Source: JBFWNG01 sp050251195 (GTDB lineage: Bacteria; Bdellovibrionota_B; Oligoflexia; Oligoflexales; Oligoflexaceae). From it: DNA of 64,000 nt. Positions 32,781 through 41,783 of the stretch are shown here, in pieces. A program made the position numbers and the translations under genes. The stretch lies in contig JBFWNG010000009.1 in the NCBI GenBank assembly GCA_050251195.1, forward strand, positions 62,001 through 126,000, written 5' to 3'. The notes under the pieces are model-generated. The model had not been told where the DNA came from and made no database searches. It saw only the letters and a list, made by a program, of their open reading frames with translations. How positions within the stretch are numbered: the first letter of the stretch is position 1; each line of letters starts with the position of its first letter.

Positions 32781-34224
32781 AGAGAGCAATCCTATTTGCA
32801 ATAAGCGGCCAATTTTCCTTAAAAATAATACAGCTGTGGCCAATTATGTCAACGTCAAGTTCCGAACCGAGAGGTAGTTCGCGTTGTGCGTCGTTCCAAA
32901 CTCTGTCCCACGCCAAGGCAATGGGCAAAAACAAATTTTCGTTTCGCAACGTTTCTGACGAAATCGATGAACGATATCCGTCCAGACTGTACTCCAGCCA
33001 TTTTGTAGCGAGAAAATATTTCCACTCTCCCCGAGTCTTTGTCTGTTTAGCTAAGGACTCCGCAGCTTTTGAGATAACGTCGTTGATGCCGTACGCAATA
33101 ATGGCTCCCATGTCATGATTCGTCATTCTGAAGGGTCCCAGGTCTTCCGTGTAGTGCCGGTAGTTCGTTTCGTCGAGAACCTTTTCAACATCGGAATCTC
33201 CGAGCCGGAGCGTAGGCAGGACAGGGTTCCGACTCTCTAGTCCAAACACCGCATTAACGGAAGATTCGTTCTCGTCGATGAGCAAGAAGCCCATGATATC
33301 GGCAAAAGATTCCGAAACCGCCGTGAGCACATCAGCCGTGGAAACGGTACCCGTAAACGTCGATGCTAATCCGTCAGCCAGAACGTAAACGTGGCTTTGA
33401 GGTTCCCACGTGAGAGCGCCGGACACCGGTCCGCCCGTTTTTTCTAGAATTGTTTGTTCAATGTGATGACCTACCTCATGCGCGATAGGAAAATCGGATT
33501 CCCAAAGATGTCCATACTCGTTGAAAAATTCTTGCCCGTTCGCGCTTTCCGGAAAAACAGCGATTTTCTTGAGATCAGGAAAATATGCCAGGTTATGCGT
33601 GATATAGCCGTTCTTCCAAATTTTAGCACCATGCTCGTCCTTCCTCAGAAACGACGAGATATAGTGGGGTATGATCTCTAACTTGAGAGAAGGCGGTGCG
33701 GTTCCGGAAAGGCGTTCCGCGTTAGCGAGTACCTTCGAAAGGTTAAACAGAGAAGATGCTCCGACGGATTCATAACTGTCGCGTTCTAATGAGATCGGTT
33801 CCTCACAAAGAAAGAGATTTCTTGGTGGCTCGGTCATCTTCCAAGCTGGTACCCCTGACTTGGTTTGGCAATTAGGTGTGGGAGAGGTGCATTGCCGTTT
33901 GAAAACGCCGCCCACAGTAACCCTGCTCACGAGCTGGGACCGCAGCGGGTTGCCCTGCCAGAGGTCGGTTTCCGGGAGCGTAGGGACGGTCTCGGCGAGC
34001 TGAAACCCTCCGGCGGTGCGCTGAATTTGGTGGATCTGCACGCGGTCTATAGTTTCAAGGGCGTCCGGTAGGCCACAACCGGGGTTTATGGAGGAGTAGT
34101 GCGTCCAAGGCGGATCGTCGGTAAATTGTGGAAAGGTAACCCTTTTTTCGTTTCCTTCCTTGGGTCCGCAGCCGGCAATAACGTAACTCGCCAATATGGC
34201 GTAATAAAGAGGCGATCGTCGCAA
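32773..34224 (-). CDS. zinc metalloprotease lipoprotein (thermolysin-like HExxH)
   Basis: A 483-residue lipoprotein: signal peptide and lipobox VIAGC (Cys about 19), a Cys-containing N-terminal region, then the zinc motif HEVGH at about 249-253 and ESFADIMG about 60 residues later, the third ligand plus Asp of the gluzincin/thermolysin type. A surface or periplasmic protease is predicted. It is the first gene of an operon running to nnr. The downstream barrel gene starts within its stop region. Confidence 0.85.
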   Translation of the reverse strand: MRRSPLYYAILASYVIAGCGPKEGNEKRVTFPQFTDDPPWTHYSSINPGCGLPDALETIDRVQIHQIQRTAGGFQLAETVPTLPETDLWQGNPLRSQLVSRVTVGGVFKRQCTSPTPNCQTKSGVPAWKMTEPPRNLFLCEEPISLERDSYESVGASSLFNLSKVLANAERLSGTAPPSLKLEIIPHYISSFLRKDEHGAKIWKNGYITHNLAYFPDLKKIAVFPESANGQEFFNEYGHLWESDFPIAHEVGHHIEQTILEKTGGPVSGALTWEPQSHVYVLADGLASTFTGTVSTADVLTAVSESFADIMGFLLIDENESSVNAVFGLESRNPVLPTLRLGDSDVEKVLDETNYRHYTEDLGPFRMTNHDMGAIIAYGINDVISKAAESLAKQTKTRGEWKYFLATKWLEYSLDGYRSSISSETLRNENLFLPIALAWDRVWNDAQRELPLGSELDVDIIGHSCIIFKENWPLIANRIALCE

Positions 34225-34384
34225 AAATTGGCCCTTCCGGGAATCTTGTAAAGTTATTAATACTTATTGACTACACACGTTTTGTTGTTTAGAAAAGTGT
34301 TATTTTTGTTAGTGTTAACAATATTTTCGTCGACGAGTTACACTCCAAACAATTCATCTAGATTCATAATTAGAGGAGAAGAGA

Positions 34385-34648
34385 ATGGCCCGAGTATCCA
34401 TTGAGGACTGCCTTCAATTTATCGAGAACAGATTTGCTCTGGTCTCCATTGCATCCCATAGGACACGGCAGCTGATGACCGGCAAGACACCTTTGGTGAA
34501 AACAAAGAATAAGGAAGCCGTAACAGCGCTCAGAGAAATCGCTGAGGGGCTTATCGTTGGCAACAAAGAAATCGATTACACCGCCGTAGAAGAGGATCTT
34601 CCTCCAAGCGCTAGAAAACCGCTTTCAACATCGGATCTTACTGATTAG
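34385..34648 (+). CDS. rpoZ: RNA polymerase omega subunit
   Basis: An 87-residue protein matching the omega subunit: MARVSIEDCL, ENRFALVSIASHRTRQL, and AVTALREIAEG. Omega assists assembly of the beta-prime subunit and contributes to ppGpp binding. The length is typical. GAGGAGA precedes the ATG. The last codons overlap the convergent gene by 11 bases. The strongly AT-rich 160 bases upstream are likely promoter DNA. Confidence 0.95.
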   Translation: MARVSIEDCLQFIENRFALVSIASHRTRQLMTGKTPLVKTKNKEAVTALREIAEGLIVGNKEIDYTAVEEDLPPSARKPLSTSDLTD

Positions 34649-35000
34649 CGACAGGCGTTTCGCCTAGAATATAGTACGAAATGCATTCTTCAATGATGTC
34701 TTCTGGGGTGAACCATTGCTTGTCAAACCAGGGCATCGCTTGAATCTCATCCCAAATAAGTTGCCCATAAACTTTCGTGATGGCCTCCTTGAGGTCGTCA
34801 CGAAAATCGTGGTAATCCCAGGCCGTCTCGTTCTCCAAGGCGCGCTGAGCTAAGTATTGGCTGTTAACTAAAGTGAAGCTGCTCTTGAAGTTTCGTTGGA
34901 CGAAGTTTTGAATAAACTGCCTCAGCAAAGCTTCATTTTGAGCAATGAAGCTCTTCTTTCTCTTGATGCGATATTTTTTAAAATCAACAATTTTACTCAT
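34638..35000 (-). CDS. small protein of unknown function, convergent with rpoZ
   Basis: A 120-residue protein with a basic N-terminus (VDFKKYRIKRKK), then a helical region (NEALLRQFIQNFVQRN) and aromatic, acidic segments (DYHDFRDDL, MPWFDKQWF). No domain is recognised. No strong ribosome site precedes the ATG. It overlaps the 3' end of rpoZ by 11 bases, so the two transcripts would be antisense at their ends. Confidence 0.6.
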   Translation of the reverse strand: MSKIVDFKKYRIKRKKSFIAQNEALLRQFIQNFVQRNFKSSFTLVNSQYLAQRALENETAWDYHDFRDDLKEAITKVYGQLIWDEIQAMPWFDKQWFTPEDIIEECISYYILGETPVANQ

Positions 35001-35205
35001 ACCAGAGACCTAATCTCATTCCAATGAAACCCCTTGGCTACTATAGATTCATCGGCTTCTCTGTTCATTTCTAAAGGAAAATAAGCTGGTTATCAAGCGC
35101 GGCAGGAACTGCCTAATTGACCTAGGAAAAATGTAGTTATTCCGAGTGGTTGTTGGGGGCATGTAAAGTTGATAGGCTGGAGCTAAGGCAAGGAGAGGCC
35201 CAAAA

Positions 35206-35583
35206 ATGGCGACAATTTCTGCTGGCGATATCGTATTTGGACCCGACGGAAGGCCCGGCGTGGTGGTCGGTCGGAAGCCGGAAACCAACGAATTGTTGGT
35301 CGAGAAAGGCGGACCCGAATACGAGAAAGCTCGACGCCGGGGTTTCATCAACGGGGTGCCCCAGAACCACAGGCCGAAGTTCAATGAAATTGTCGACCAG
35401 GTTCTAGAGCTGAAGACCCCGCGAGAAAAGATCCAAATGCTCACGGATCGGATTGGTGAGCTTAAGCAGGATCCCAGGAATCACTTGCTGACAAAGTATC
35501 TTGAGGGCGAACTTTCTCACGTCATGAACGCTGCAGGCGAATCGATGCAAACGTATGCTGTCGAAGAGTCTGAGGTTAAATAA
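35206..35583 (+). CDS. unknown protein, first of a tandem paralogous pair
   Basis: A 125-residue soluble protein: an N-terminal beta domain (GDIVFGPDGRPGVVVGR, NELLVEK) of about 35 residues, then helices (KFNEIVDQVLEL, EKIQMLTDRIGELKQDP, LTKYLEGELSHVM). The adjacent gene encodes the same fold at the same length. AAGGAG lies ten bases before the ATG. No known family is recognised. The N-terminal part resembles small beta barrels that bind nucleic acid or protein (inference from strand pattern only). Confidence 0.7.
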   Translation: MATISAGDIVFGPDGRPGVVVGRKPETNELLVEKGGPEYEKARRRGFINGVPQNHRPKFNEIVDQVLELKTPREKIQMLTDRIGELKQDPRNHLLTKYLEGELSHVMNAAGESMQTYAVEESEVK

Positions 35584-35598
35584 GCATAGGAGTATGAT

Positions 35599-35976
35599 AT
35601 GGCAAACATCGGCGATTTGGTCCCAAAAGCGGGCATCTACACCAACCCTGGCGTAGTCGTGGAAAAGAAGGAAGATGGAACGGTCGTCGTTGATACCGAG
35701 CCAATGGTCATCAACAAGTACCACCGTTACGCAAACACGACCGGCTTAAGCGAGCCAGAAAAGATGAAGTTCAACCAGATCCTTGACGAAATCTATGTCA
35801 AGGAAAACGACGTTGAAAAAATCGAGGACATTCAGGTTCACATCGACAAGCTGAGTGTAGATCCCATGAACTCAAACATCGTGCAGTATCTTCGAAACCA
35901 GCAGGCGCATCTTATCCGCCAAGCCAAAAACTTACCCAGGAACTACACTTGGGAAGAGGGTAGGATTCGAATCTAA
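35599..35976 (+). CDS. unknown protein, second of a tandem paralogous pair
   Basis: A 125-residue protein paralogous to its upstream neighbour: GDLVPKAGIYTNPGVVV then DGTVVVDT, followed by KFNQILDEIY, EKIEDIQVHIDKLSVDP and VQYLRNQQAHLIRQ. Alignable blocks are spread over the full length. TAGGAG precedes the ATG. The gene starts 15 bases after the first one, so they form an operon. They are convergent with the receiver-TPR gene, with only six bases between. Function is unknown; both may work as a heteromer. Confidence 0.7.
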   Translation: MANIGDLVPKAGIYTNPGVVVEKKEDGTVVVDTEPMVINKYHRYANTTGLSEPEKMKFNQILDEIYVKENDVEKIEDIQVHIDKLSVDPMNSNIVQYLRNQQAHLIRQAKNLPRNYTWEEGRIRI

Positions 35977-35982
35977 CGCAGG

Positions 35983-37200
35983 CTATGCCGCGCCAAGGGA
36001 TTTCTTGGCGTGGATCGACGCAACGAGGCTCGCAGCCTTTTTGTAGTTGGGTTCTTTGATCAGTGCGATCTTCAGAAATTCGAGAGCCATTTTTGGTTTG
36101 TTCCATTTGTGGTAACAAAGCCCTATGTTGTAGAACAACATGGGGCCTTTGCTTTGTTGGGGCAAAACGAACTGAGCCTTTGAGTAATGGATAAGGGCTT
36201 CTTTAAAACTCCCGGCTTTGACGAGATCGATTCCGATTTTGTTGAGGTACTGCGCGGTCTTGTAGGCGATGGTAGATCTCGCTAGCAACGCTCGGGCTTC
36301 TTCAAGGTTTTCCTGCCTAAATCGTATTTCCGCCAGGCCGTTCAGGGCCGTGCTGCAATACTTGTCCTTCTGCAATGCCAATTGAAAATAGTGCTCGGCC
36401 TTGTCGTCTTGGCTGGCCATGGCGTGGATTTGTCCGATCTGGACCGACCTCGACACCGAATTCTTATTGAGCGATTGCATCTTTTTTATGAGATCGAGTG
36501 CCATTTGGTATTGATTGGTGCGCTGGAAGTGCTCAATCAGATTGTTATAGGTTCTGTAATAGTTGGGGTTTGAATCTATCGCCTTTTGCCACAGGCCTAC
36601 AGCTTGTTCGTTTTCGTCTTTAAGGCTATGGATCTGTGCCATGGCGTCGAAATAGACGGCGCTTTCCTTCTGCTGAGATCGAGCGTGTATGGCCTCGATC
36701 GACTTGCGCAGCTTATCGAGCTGGCCCGGCGGCGTCTTGGGGGAGCAATGCGCCAACATACGCAACGTTCGGTGCCAATCGCGATCCCATTTCGTTTGCC
36801 GCGCATTACCTTTAACCATGTTCTGCAGGTCGCCGCCCGCTTCCTTAATTTTCTTAGCGCTAAACTGCGGCCTTATGACTTGTTTCACGGACAGTTCGCT
36901 GAAGTACACGACATCTTCATGCCGCGGATTTGTCGTTACTACTATGACCTTGGACGCCATGTCGAAAAGCGGATCGACTTCGAGGATTTCTTCGAGGATA
37001 GCACCGCTCGATCTCTCTGAGTTTTCCCAGTAGATGACAATGAGGGGCGCATCTTTGAACCGATTCCAGCTCTTCCTAATGATGACGGAAGAAGACAGTC
37101 GCACGTGGGAAATCTTTAATAAGGAAAGGTTCCTGGTAATGAAATTCCAAATCCAGGTCTGATCGTCACAAATACATATTACTTCGTTAAACGAGGTCAT
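35983..37200 (-). CDS. degenerate receiver domain with TPR repeats
   Basis: A 405-residue protein: a receiver-like fold (1-115) and TPR repeats (about 180-395, for example YNIGLCYHKWNKPKMALEFL). The receiver keeps the acidic DD pair (CICDDQ) but the phospho-acceptor is replaced by Tyr (IVIYWEN, Y57) and the conserved Lys by Arg (VIRPQF, R110). It cannot work as a phosphorylatable switch and is probably a scaffold. Its architecture is the same as that of the protein near 19.5 kb. Confidence 0.82.
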   Translation of the reverse strand: MTSFNEVICICDDQTWIWNFITRNLSLLKISHVRLSSSVIIRKSWNRFKDAPLIVIYWENSERSSGAILEEILEVDPLFDMASKVIVVTTNPRHEDVVYFSELSVKQVIRPQFSAKKIKEAGGDLQNMVKGNARQTKWDRDWHRTLRMLAHCSPKTPPGQLDKLRKSIEAIHARSQQKESAVYFDAMAQIHSLKDENEQAVGLWQKAIDSNPNYYRTYNNLIEHFQRTNQYQMALDLIKKMQSLNKNSVSRSVQIGQIHAMASQDDKAEHYFQLALQKDKYCSTALNGLAEIRFRQENLEEARALLARSTIAYKTAQYLNKIGIDLVKAGSFKEALIHYSKAQFVLPQQSKGPMLFYNIGLCYHKWNKPKMALEFLKIALIKEPNYKKAASLVASIHAKKSLGAA

Positions 37201-37311
37201 GAGCTACCTGTTTCTACAACATGGTTGATGGTCATGTTATCGACGAAACCAGTTCAATCTTTAGGAAGAATTTATTTAGTTACAAGAAATGATTTGCAAA
37301 AAAGCCGATTG

Positions 37312-39471
37312 TTATGGGAAGCGAAACTTTGCCCTGCGAATCTTTTGGTCGATCAGTGTAATCCCGGCTTCCGTTGTAAAGCTTTTTGCGCTTTCCAGGT
37401 GACGAACCGCCAGATCAACCTCGCCGCTTTGAGTGAATCTTTCGGCAACAAATTGGTGCCATTCCGCCAAGAGTTCATTGGGGGCACCTTTGGGATAGGG
37501 CTTCTGCGCAAGAATTTTGAGTTGGTCCAAAGAGAGATTGGAGCGATTTCGGACAACAAGATAGGCCTGGATCCAAGATAGTCGCGAAAGATCGGGTGTG
37601 GGAGGCAAAGGCGCCCATCCTGCAAGAAAGTTCCTCCACGAAGCGGGGTCTGCGGTTGTGACCTCGACTTCGAGCCGGCTCGCCAACATGCGAATGAGGT
37701 AACTTGGATAACCATAGTCTGAGCTCTGAGCGAGAACGACCCTAAGCAGATCGATGCTGTTCTCGACATGTCCTAGACCGCGAAGAAGGTCGCTTGCCAA
37801 CACATAACCCTCGGCGTCTTCGATGCTTTGGGGCGGCCAGTTCACGAATTCCATGATTTCTACTAACACGGCGTTGCGTTGCTGGGGATCGTTGCTTATT
37901 TCCGCCTTCTGCCTCAAGTACCCAAGCTTTGCCTCTCTATCGTTCACATCAAGGGCTATCCGCCATGGCCAATAGTCCTCCTTGGGAATCCAGCCGTCGG
38001 GTTGTCGAAGCCTGTCCCACACGTTCGACGATAGACGTGCGAGAACTGCTTTAGTATGGAAACACTTTTCATGGAAAATTCCGGAGTCGCGGAAGAGATA
38101 TTCACCTTCCAGTTTGAGATTTTTATCGGATTGCTTGAGAACATAGTCTCGCCATTCCTCAGTAACTTGTTGCTGGCCCTTGCCTAGGATGGCTTCTAAG
38201 CCTTCGCCACCATAGAGTCTCTTGACGGTGTCGAAGCCATACTTTTCCAAGAGGAAAGCTACGAGCGATCCGGCAACAGTGTAAGCTTGCGAAGCAGACT
38301 GCTTCCAAAACATAGGCGAAAGGAACGGCTCGATCGATGGCACTTTGCCGCTCTCGAGAAGAAAAGCTGCTTTAGCGTGAATAGAAAAACGGGAAGGCTC
38401 CGGCGCCAAGGCTACCGCAATTCCTTCTGTTAATGCCAGATTCGGATGAAATCCCAAACCATGATATCCGTGTTCGCTCATGAGAGCGTGAACCAGCTCG
38501 TGGCGTAAGGTTGAATGGAAGCCTTTCTCTTGAGAGATATGGACGGAGGGCGTTACCACGTCGGCAACGTCGGTCTCTCCAGCGCCGAACCAAATCTTTT
38601 TAACGTTCTCATTGGGGTAAAGAAAGACGTGAACAGGTCTTTCCGCGTGTCCAATGGTCGCTTCAAGCTCTTCCATGTGAAATTGGACATCGCGGTGAAA
38701 TTGCTGGATGTTTGGCACCGCTTCTTGCGTGTAGTGGATGATGTATCTCGGGCCCAGTATTTGATTAGGAAAGTTGGATATGAGCTTGTCCAGGCTTTGC
38801 GATGACTCGGGATAACCCGAGGCTTTATACAGGGCCGTTAGAGACGCCAAAGCGAGGACGTACGCAAAGATCCTCCTCTTAGGGAACGCGCACCAGGACA
38901 TCAGTGAAAGGCCCGCAAGGGCGTGTCCGCAGCGCCCCAGAACAAGGCCGGTCGTGACAGGGATCCAGTGGTCGTAGAGAGGACCGTGCAGAAAGCCAAG
39001 AAGGACGCTCACAATTCTCTTTTGAGGAGAAAGCCAGAGGCTGCTCAGAACGAAGATAAGACTTCCGCCAAGGGCAGCGAGTATCAATTTGCGAACCAGG
39101 GGACGGCTAGCCCCGCGTAGTATTGCTAGAGTGCCTGCGAACCCAATGCCATAGCCGATCAATAGGGACGGATACCACTGGATAAGTTCCCAAGTGAGAT
39201 ACTCGCGATAGCTGCAAGGACAAGCGTGGGATAGAAATGCGCCGAACCCCAAGCTGAGAACGACGGCAGGGATTGCAATAACAACGAGGGCAAAATGAAT
39301 CGGAGTTGGTTTTAACAGCATTCCCAGGAAGGGCGCGCATACAACCGTGATGATAGACTGGATTAAGGCGTATTCGTATTCGAGACTTTGGCCTGCGGGC
39401 AGGAGTAAAGCGACGAAGGCTATTGCAAAATGAAAAGCAAGATGGAAAATTGGCTTTCGAGCGTCCAGCAT
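37312..39471 (-). CDS. membrane protein with a gluzincin peptidase domain
   Basis: A 719-residue protein. About seven or eight hydrophobic helices occupy residues 8-215. A soluble domain follows with HELVH at 324-328 and TEGIAVAL around 350, which together fit the peptidase MA-like zinc site. The last 300 residues are helical with TPR-like pairs. The active site probably faces the periplasm (inference). Substrate unknown. It sits seven bases downstream of the next minus-strand gene and is therefore in an operon with it. Confidence 0.8.
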   Translation of the reverse strand: MLDARKPIFHLAFHFAIAFVALLLPAGQSLEYEYALIQSIITVVCAPFLGMLLKPTPIHFALVVIAIPAVVLSLGFGAFLSHACPCSYREYLTWELIQWYPSLLIGYGIGFAGTLAILRGASRPLVRKLILAALGGSLIFVLSSLWLSPQKRIVSVLLGFLHGPLYDHWIPVTTGLVLGRCGHALAGLSLMSWCAFPKRRIFAYVLALASLTALYKASGYPESSQSLDKLISNFPNQILGPRYIIHYTQEAVPNIQQFHRDVQFHMEELEATIGHAERPVHVFLYPNENVKKIWFGAGETDVADVVTPSVHISQEKGFHSTLRHELVHALMSEHGYHGLGFHPNLALTEGIAVALAPEPSRFSIHAKAAFLLESGKVPSIEPFLSPMFWKQSASQAYTVAGSLVAFLLEKYGFDTVKRLYGGEGLEAILGKGQQQVTEEWRDYVLKQSDKNLKLEGEYLFRDSGIFHEKCFHTKAVLARLSSNVWDRLRQPDGWIPKEDYWPWRIALDVNDREAKLGYLRQKAEISNDPQQRNAVLVEIMEFVNWPPQSIEDAEGYVLASDLLRGLGHVENSIDLLRVVLAQSSDYGYPSYLIRMLASRLEVEVTTADPASWRNFLAGWAPLPPTPDLSRLSWIQAYLVVRNRSNLSLDQLKILAQKPYPKGAPNELLAEWHQFVAERFTQSGEVDLAVRHLESAKSFTTEAGITLIDQKIRRAKFRFP

Positions 39472-39478
39472 TCAAGTT

Positions 39479-39928
39479 TTAGATTGAGCTGAAGAACGAC
39501 CACTGCCTCGAGCCGTGGCGGCAAAGTGACAGGATTTGTCGGCGATGCTTATGCACTTCGTTGGCAAAGGACTTATTGTTAAGAGATTTTTTAGATTGCT
39601 CAGGAGCGGCATAGCGTTCGAGATGTTCGGCCAAAGAGTTAACGAGACTCGTTACGCGGCCCGAGAAAATGCACTCCCCTGGCACGGCCTTGATATTGCC
39701 GTTAGAAACGGTTGCATCGTAATCATGGAAGGGCTCGATAAGAAAATCGTTGTCGATCAGGGAAACGATAAGTCGCAGGTTGGAAATTCGGTCTTTGATC
39801 GCTTGGGCCGTTTCAGCCTTGTAGACACTGGCTCGGTAGTAGTTGAGCTGGTGTATTATGTCCGCCATGACTTCTCTGGAAAGCTCTATGAGTTCGACGA
39901 GAATGTCTACTTGACTGGTACGAGACAT
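39479..39928 (-). CDS. small unknown protein upstream of the membrane gluzincin
   Basis: A 149-residue protein, mostly helical (LVELIELSREVMADIIHQLNYY). The C-terminal third is rich in basic residues and His. No domain is recognised. GGAG is six bases before the ATG. It precedes the gluzincin gene by seven bases and is probably cotranscribed. Confidence 0.65.
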   Translation of the reverse strand: MSRTSQVDILVELIELSREVMADIIHQLNYYRASVYKAETAQAIKDRISNLRLIVSLIDNDFLIEPFHDYDATVSNGNIKAVPGECIFSGRVTSLVNSLAEHLERYAAPEQSKKSLNNKSFANEVHKHRRQILSLCRHGSRQWSFFSSI

Positions 39929-40114
39929 GGCTGACTCCGCGCAAAAATTTTAAATTTTTCTCTATAACTTTATTGTAACAGTACTGCCTCCGGTTCTGTC
40001 AATTACTTGGCTGTCGCGGTTTTTGCGGATTTTTTGAAGGGCCCGAGAAAACCTCAAGCCTTTCCTGTCTTTATTTCTTGTAGGGGAAATTTTGACGGTG
40101 CGGGTTTGGTATCT

Positions 40115-40693
40115 TCATAAATTGAAAGATATTTTGGCGTTGGAATTGCTGAAAATCAGCTTGGTTTGCGATTTGTTAACTAGCCGGTCGGAAGTGGCCG
40201 GTGCGTCCTCAAATATGAGAAGGTACTCCTGGGACCAGGGGGAAATGCTCTTGAAGAACGGGGTCCATCGCTCTTTTGGGGTAAGACGCCGGACGATGGT
40301 CGGTTTATAGGTTTGATCTCCCGTGATGAGCTGAATGTTCCACAGGGTTGTGTTGGAAAGGTCGTTCGCCACTTTAGAATTGGCGTAAACAGAAACAAAG
40401 AAACCGCTCTTTGTAGAAGCCTCTTCGAGGATGGGCTGCTCCTCATTAAAGAGGCGTTTATGCCGCTTTGCGAATGCGTTCCGAAATTCCTGTGTAACGG
40501 CCGTAATCGTTATAATGTTTCGGACTTCGAAGTTGTCGATAATCTCGTTGGTTTGCGTGTGCTTCTTGTAGATGTCGTCGTATTCGTTGTCTTCGTCGAT
40601 CGATGGATTAAGGTCTACTTCGTCCTCGACGGAAGTGATGCAACCTTGCGCGAGCAAGAAAATGAAGGCGAGCCTAGCAATCCCTCTTCCCAT
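40115..40693 (-). CDS. predicted lipoprotein of unknown function
   Basis: A 192-residue protein with a signal peptide and lipobox LAQGC (Cys about 18), an acidic linker (VDLNPSIDEDNEYDD), and a beta-rich C-terminal domain ending in LIFSNSNAKISFNL. No family recognised. AGGAG is eight bases before the ATG. It follows the FHA-GGDEF gene after 11 bases, suggesting that it is part of that signalling operon. Confidence 0.75.
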   Translation of the reverse strand: MGRGIARLAFIFLLAQGCITSVEDEVDLNPSIDEDNEYDDIYKKHTQTNEIIDNFEVRNIITITAVTQEFRNAFAKRHKRLFNEEQPILEEASTKSGFFVSVYANSKVANDLSNTTLWNIQLITGDQTYKPTIVRRLTPKERWTPFFKSISPWSQEYLLIFEDAPATSDRLVNKSQTKLIFSNSNAKISFNL

Positions 40694-40704
40694 GTGTGGG
40701 TCTC

Positions 40705-41589
40705 CTAAATGGTGACTTTGTTTCGGCCGGTCTGTTTGGATTTGTAGAGCTTTTTATCGGCATCGTCGAGGAATTCTTTCGGTGCCGTCATGTCTTTGTT
40801 GAGCTGCGAAACGCCCAGAGAAAGCGTCTGCTTGATCTTAACGTTATCAAACGCAAAAGCATGTTTTTCGACCGTCTTTCGAATTCTTTCCGCGAGTTCG
40901 TAAGCAACTTTGGCGTTGGTGTTGGGCAACAACACCACGAATTCTTCGCCGCCGAATCGGCAAAAGATATCGTCCTTGCGAACGGCCTTTTTCACGAGAG
41001 AGGACGTTTCCTTCAGAATAAAATCCCCTGCGTTGTGGCCGTAAGTATCGTTAACTTTCTTAAAAAAATCTAAATCGAAATAAATTAGAGAAAGTTCGCG
41101 ATCAAAGCTCTTGCTGAACTTGAATTCTGACTCAAGCGATTCGAGGAAGTATTTCTTGTTAAATGTCTGCGTCCCCGCGTCAATGGTCGCCATCCGGTAG
41201 ATCTTGTCGTGAAACACGTTTTCAATGTTGTTATGGGCGAAATATTTGAACAGGATTGTACCTAACCGGATGATATCTCCGTCGCGCAGGATCTGCTTGT
41301 TCGCGATTTTCTTGTCGTTGATGTGCGTGCCGTTCGAGCTGCCGAGATCTTCAATTTCAATATCGTCTCCCGCACGCGAGCATTTTGCATGTTGCCTTGA
41401 GACACTTTGTTCGTTGATAAAAATAGATGCGTTCGGAGCGCGCCCGATAACCATATCCGAGGTGTCAAGAAAATAACGTTTCCCCAAATTTGTACCGTTG
41501 TACTGGACGAGGCACGCCCGCAAGCGTTTGGGAGGATTGAACACCGTCATCCCAGCTGGATCAGCAATAATGGTCTTATCGTCAGCCAT
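40705..41589 (-). CDS. FHA-GGDEF diguanylate cyclase
   Basis: A 294-residue soluble protein. An FHA domain (about 25-118; VIGRAPNAS, SVSRQHA, DLGSSNGTHIN) binds phosphothreonine peptides. The GGDEF domain (about 135-294) has the active GGEEF at 213-217, and an RKDD product-inhibition site (RxxD, 204-207) five residues upstream, so it should be active and feedback-controlled. It would make c-di-GMP under the control of a Ser/Thr kinase pathway. The downstream gene encodes a lipoprotein; a PilZ protein lies elsewhere in the window. Confidence 0.95.
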   Translation of the reverse strand: MADDKTIIADPAGMTVFNPPKRLRACLVQYNGTNLGKRYFLDTSDMVIGRAPNASIFINEQSVSRQHAKCSRAGDDIEIEDLGSSNGTHINDKKIANKQILRDGDIIRLGTILFKYFAHNNIENVFHDKIYRMATIDAGTQTFNKKYFLESLESEFKFSKSFDRELSLIYFDLDFFKKVNDTYGHNAGDFILKETSSLVKKAVRKDDIFCRFGGEEFVVLLPNTNAKVAYELAERIRKTVEKHAFAFDNVKIKQTLSLGVSQLNKDMTAPKEFLDDADKKLYKSKQTGRNKVTI

Positions 41590-41783
41590 AAGAGTTGTAC
41601 CTTGTGAGTTTTAGAACTATGCCGGATAACTGTCTGAAAGCATAACATTTTATTGTCAATTAGGCAATTACATGAAACCGAATCCGGATACCGCGATTTC
41701 ATGGGGAATGCAGTTGTTTCGGAAGGGCAATCATATTATAAAGCGCGATATATATAGTTTAGTCGAAAGTCATGGGGGAATCG

